A stretch of DNA of 5,677 nucleotides from Polyangia bacterium (GTDB lineage: Bacteria > Myxococcota_A > Polyangia > Polyangiales > Polyangiaceae): assembly GCA_030433055.1 (NCBI GenBank), contig JAUILJ010000574.1, positions 1 through 5,677 of the forward strand, read 5' to 3'. Made by a program: the position numbers and the translations under genes. Position 1 is the first letter of the stretch; every line of letters begins with the position of its first letter. Positions 5,274-5,677 of the stretch are shown here, one piece after another. The notes under the pieces were generated by a model. It saw only the letters and a list, made by a program, of their open reading frames with translations. It did no database searches and was not told the origin of the DNA.

Positions 5274-5666
5274 TCAGACTCTGGATAGCGCCGTCGCCAG
5301 CTTGCTCTTCACCGACGCGGCGAGCTCTTGCAGCTTGCCATTGTTGGCGGCGGCGAGGGTCAGCGTTGGATCGATGGCGTGCACCACCGTCTTGCCAGCG
5401 TCGTCCGTGTACACCACGACGTTGCAGGGCATCATCAGACCGGCGTCCAGATCTTCCTGGAGGGCGGAGTGAGCAAAGGGCGGGTTGCACGCCCCCAGTA
5501 TCTTGTAGGGACGAATGTCGGCGTCGATCTTGGCCTTCAGGGTAGCCTTCACGTCGATCTCGGTGAGCACGCCGAAGCCTTCGGACTTCAGCGCCTCCAC
5601 GACTTTCACCAGTGCTTCCTCGTAGCTGATTTCGAGCTGCTTCTTCAATGGGCTGGATTCACTCAC
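5274..5666 (-). CDS. DUF302-domain protein
   Basis: This 130-residue protein fits DUF302, a small alpha/beta domain of unknown biochemical function widespread in bacteria and archaea. An N-terminal helix with YEEALVKVVEALKSEGFGVL (15-34) leads to the family hallmarks: ILGACNPPFAHSAL (56-69), MMPCNVVVY (78-86) and AIDP (97-100). C60 and C81 are both in conserved CN motifs and could bind a ligand or act in redox chemistry, which is inference. No signal peptide is present, so it is probably cytoplasmic. The start is GTG at 5666, chosen because AGGAG (5677..5673) lies 6 nt upstream. It converges with the cytochrome-like gene, and its promoter lies beyond the window. Confidence 0.9.
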   Translation of the reverse strand: MSESSPLKKQLEISYEEALVKVVEALKSEGFGVLTEIDVKATLKAKIDADIRPYKILGACNPPFAHSALQEDLDAGLMMPCNVVVYTDDAGKTVVHAIDPTLTLAAANNGKLQELAASVKSKLATALSRV

Positions 5667-5672
5667 GGTTCG

Positions 5673-5677
5673 CTCCT
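5673..5677 (-). promoter_or_regulatory. Ribosome binding site that decides the GTG start of the DUF302 gene
   Basis: On the minus strand AGGAG occupies the last bases of the window, 6 nt before GTG at 5666. This strong site supports a non-ATG start. Confidence 0.7.

Noticed and set aside
5167..5490. Minus-strand open frame overlapping DUF302 and ending at 5167
   Set aside because: It overlaps the clear DUF302 coding region in another frame and has no ribosome binding site. Its Arg/Ala-rich first part is typical of a shadow. The last residues look somewhat protein-like, but nothing supports a gene or a frameshift.

Overview
The window is GC-rich bacterial DNA, probably chromosomal. I infer a member of the Myxococcota (Polyangia-like). 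The grounds are high GC with GC-ending codons, two lipoproteins with acidic or Pro/Ala-rich linkers after the lipobox, and family resemblances recalled from memory. No database search was possible, so the taxonomy is an inference. I see no rRNA, tRNA, CRISPR array, insertion sequence or prophage signature.

Layout. On the minus strand at the left edge, a lipoprotein gene (974..396) is followed after 1 nt by the N-terminal part of a probable alpha/beta hydrolase (394 to beyond the edge). A 339-bp intergenic stretch (975..1313) carries a perfect 14-bp palindrome and short repeats. On the plus strand, 1314..2516 encodes a class I SAM methyltransferase with an N-terminal four-cysteine zinc-ribbon-like module. 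It converges on a small DUF4260-type membrane protein (minus, 3019..2540). A hairpin containing both stop codons separates the two. The DUF4260 gene is divergent from a LysR-type regulator (plus, 3054..3947), with a 34-bp gap holding a near-consensus promoter placed for a leaderless transcript. Next, a MarR-type regulator (4057..4503) overlaps by 4 nt a haem-binding lipoprotein with a C-terminal CxxCH (4500..5117). An imperfect 24-bp palindrome of MarR-operator type lies just upstream. A stem with a T-rich tail (5222..5259) probably ends this operon. A DUF302 gene (minus, 5666..5274) with a GTG start and a strong Shine-Dalgarno site closes the window.

How the genes may work together. Two local regulatory circuits are visible: a LysR regulator facing the DUF4260 gene, and a self-controlled MarR-cytochrome operon. 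The cytochrome-like lipoprotein, the Cys-containing MarR protein and DUF302 suggest an envelope redox or stress theme, but this is inference. The methyltransferase and the hydrolase/lipoprotein pair look like separate units. I found no convincing undescribed multi-gene system; the best leads are the two regulator circuits.
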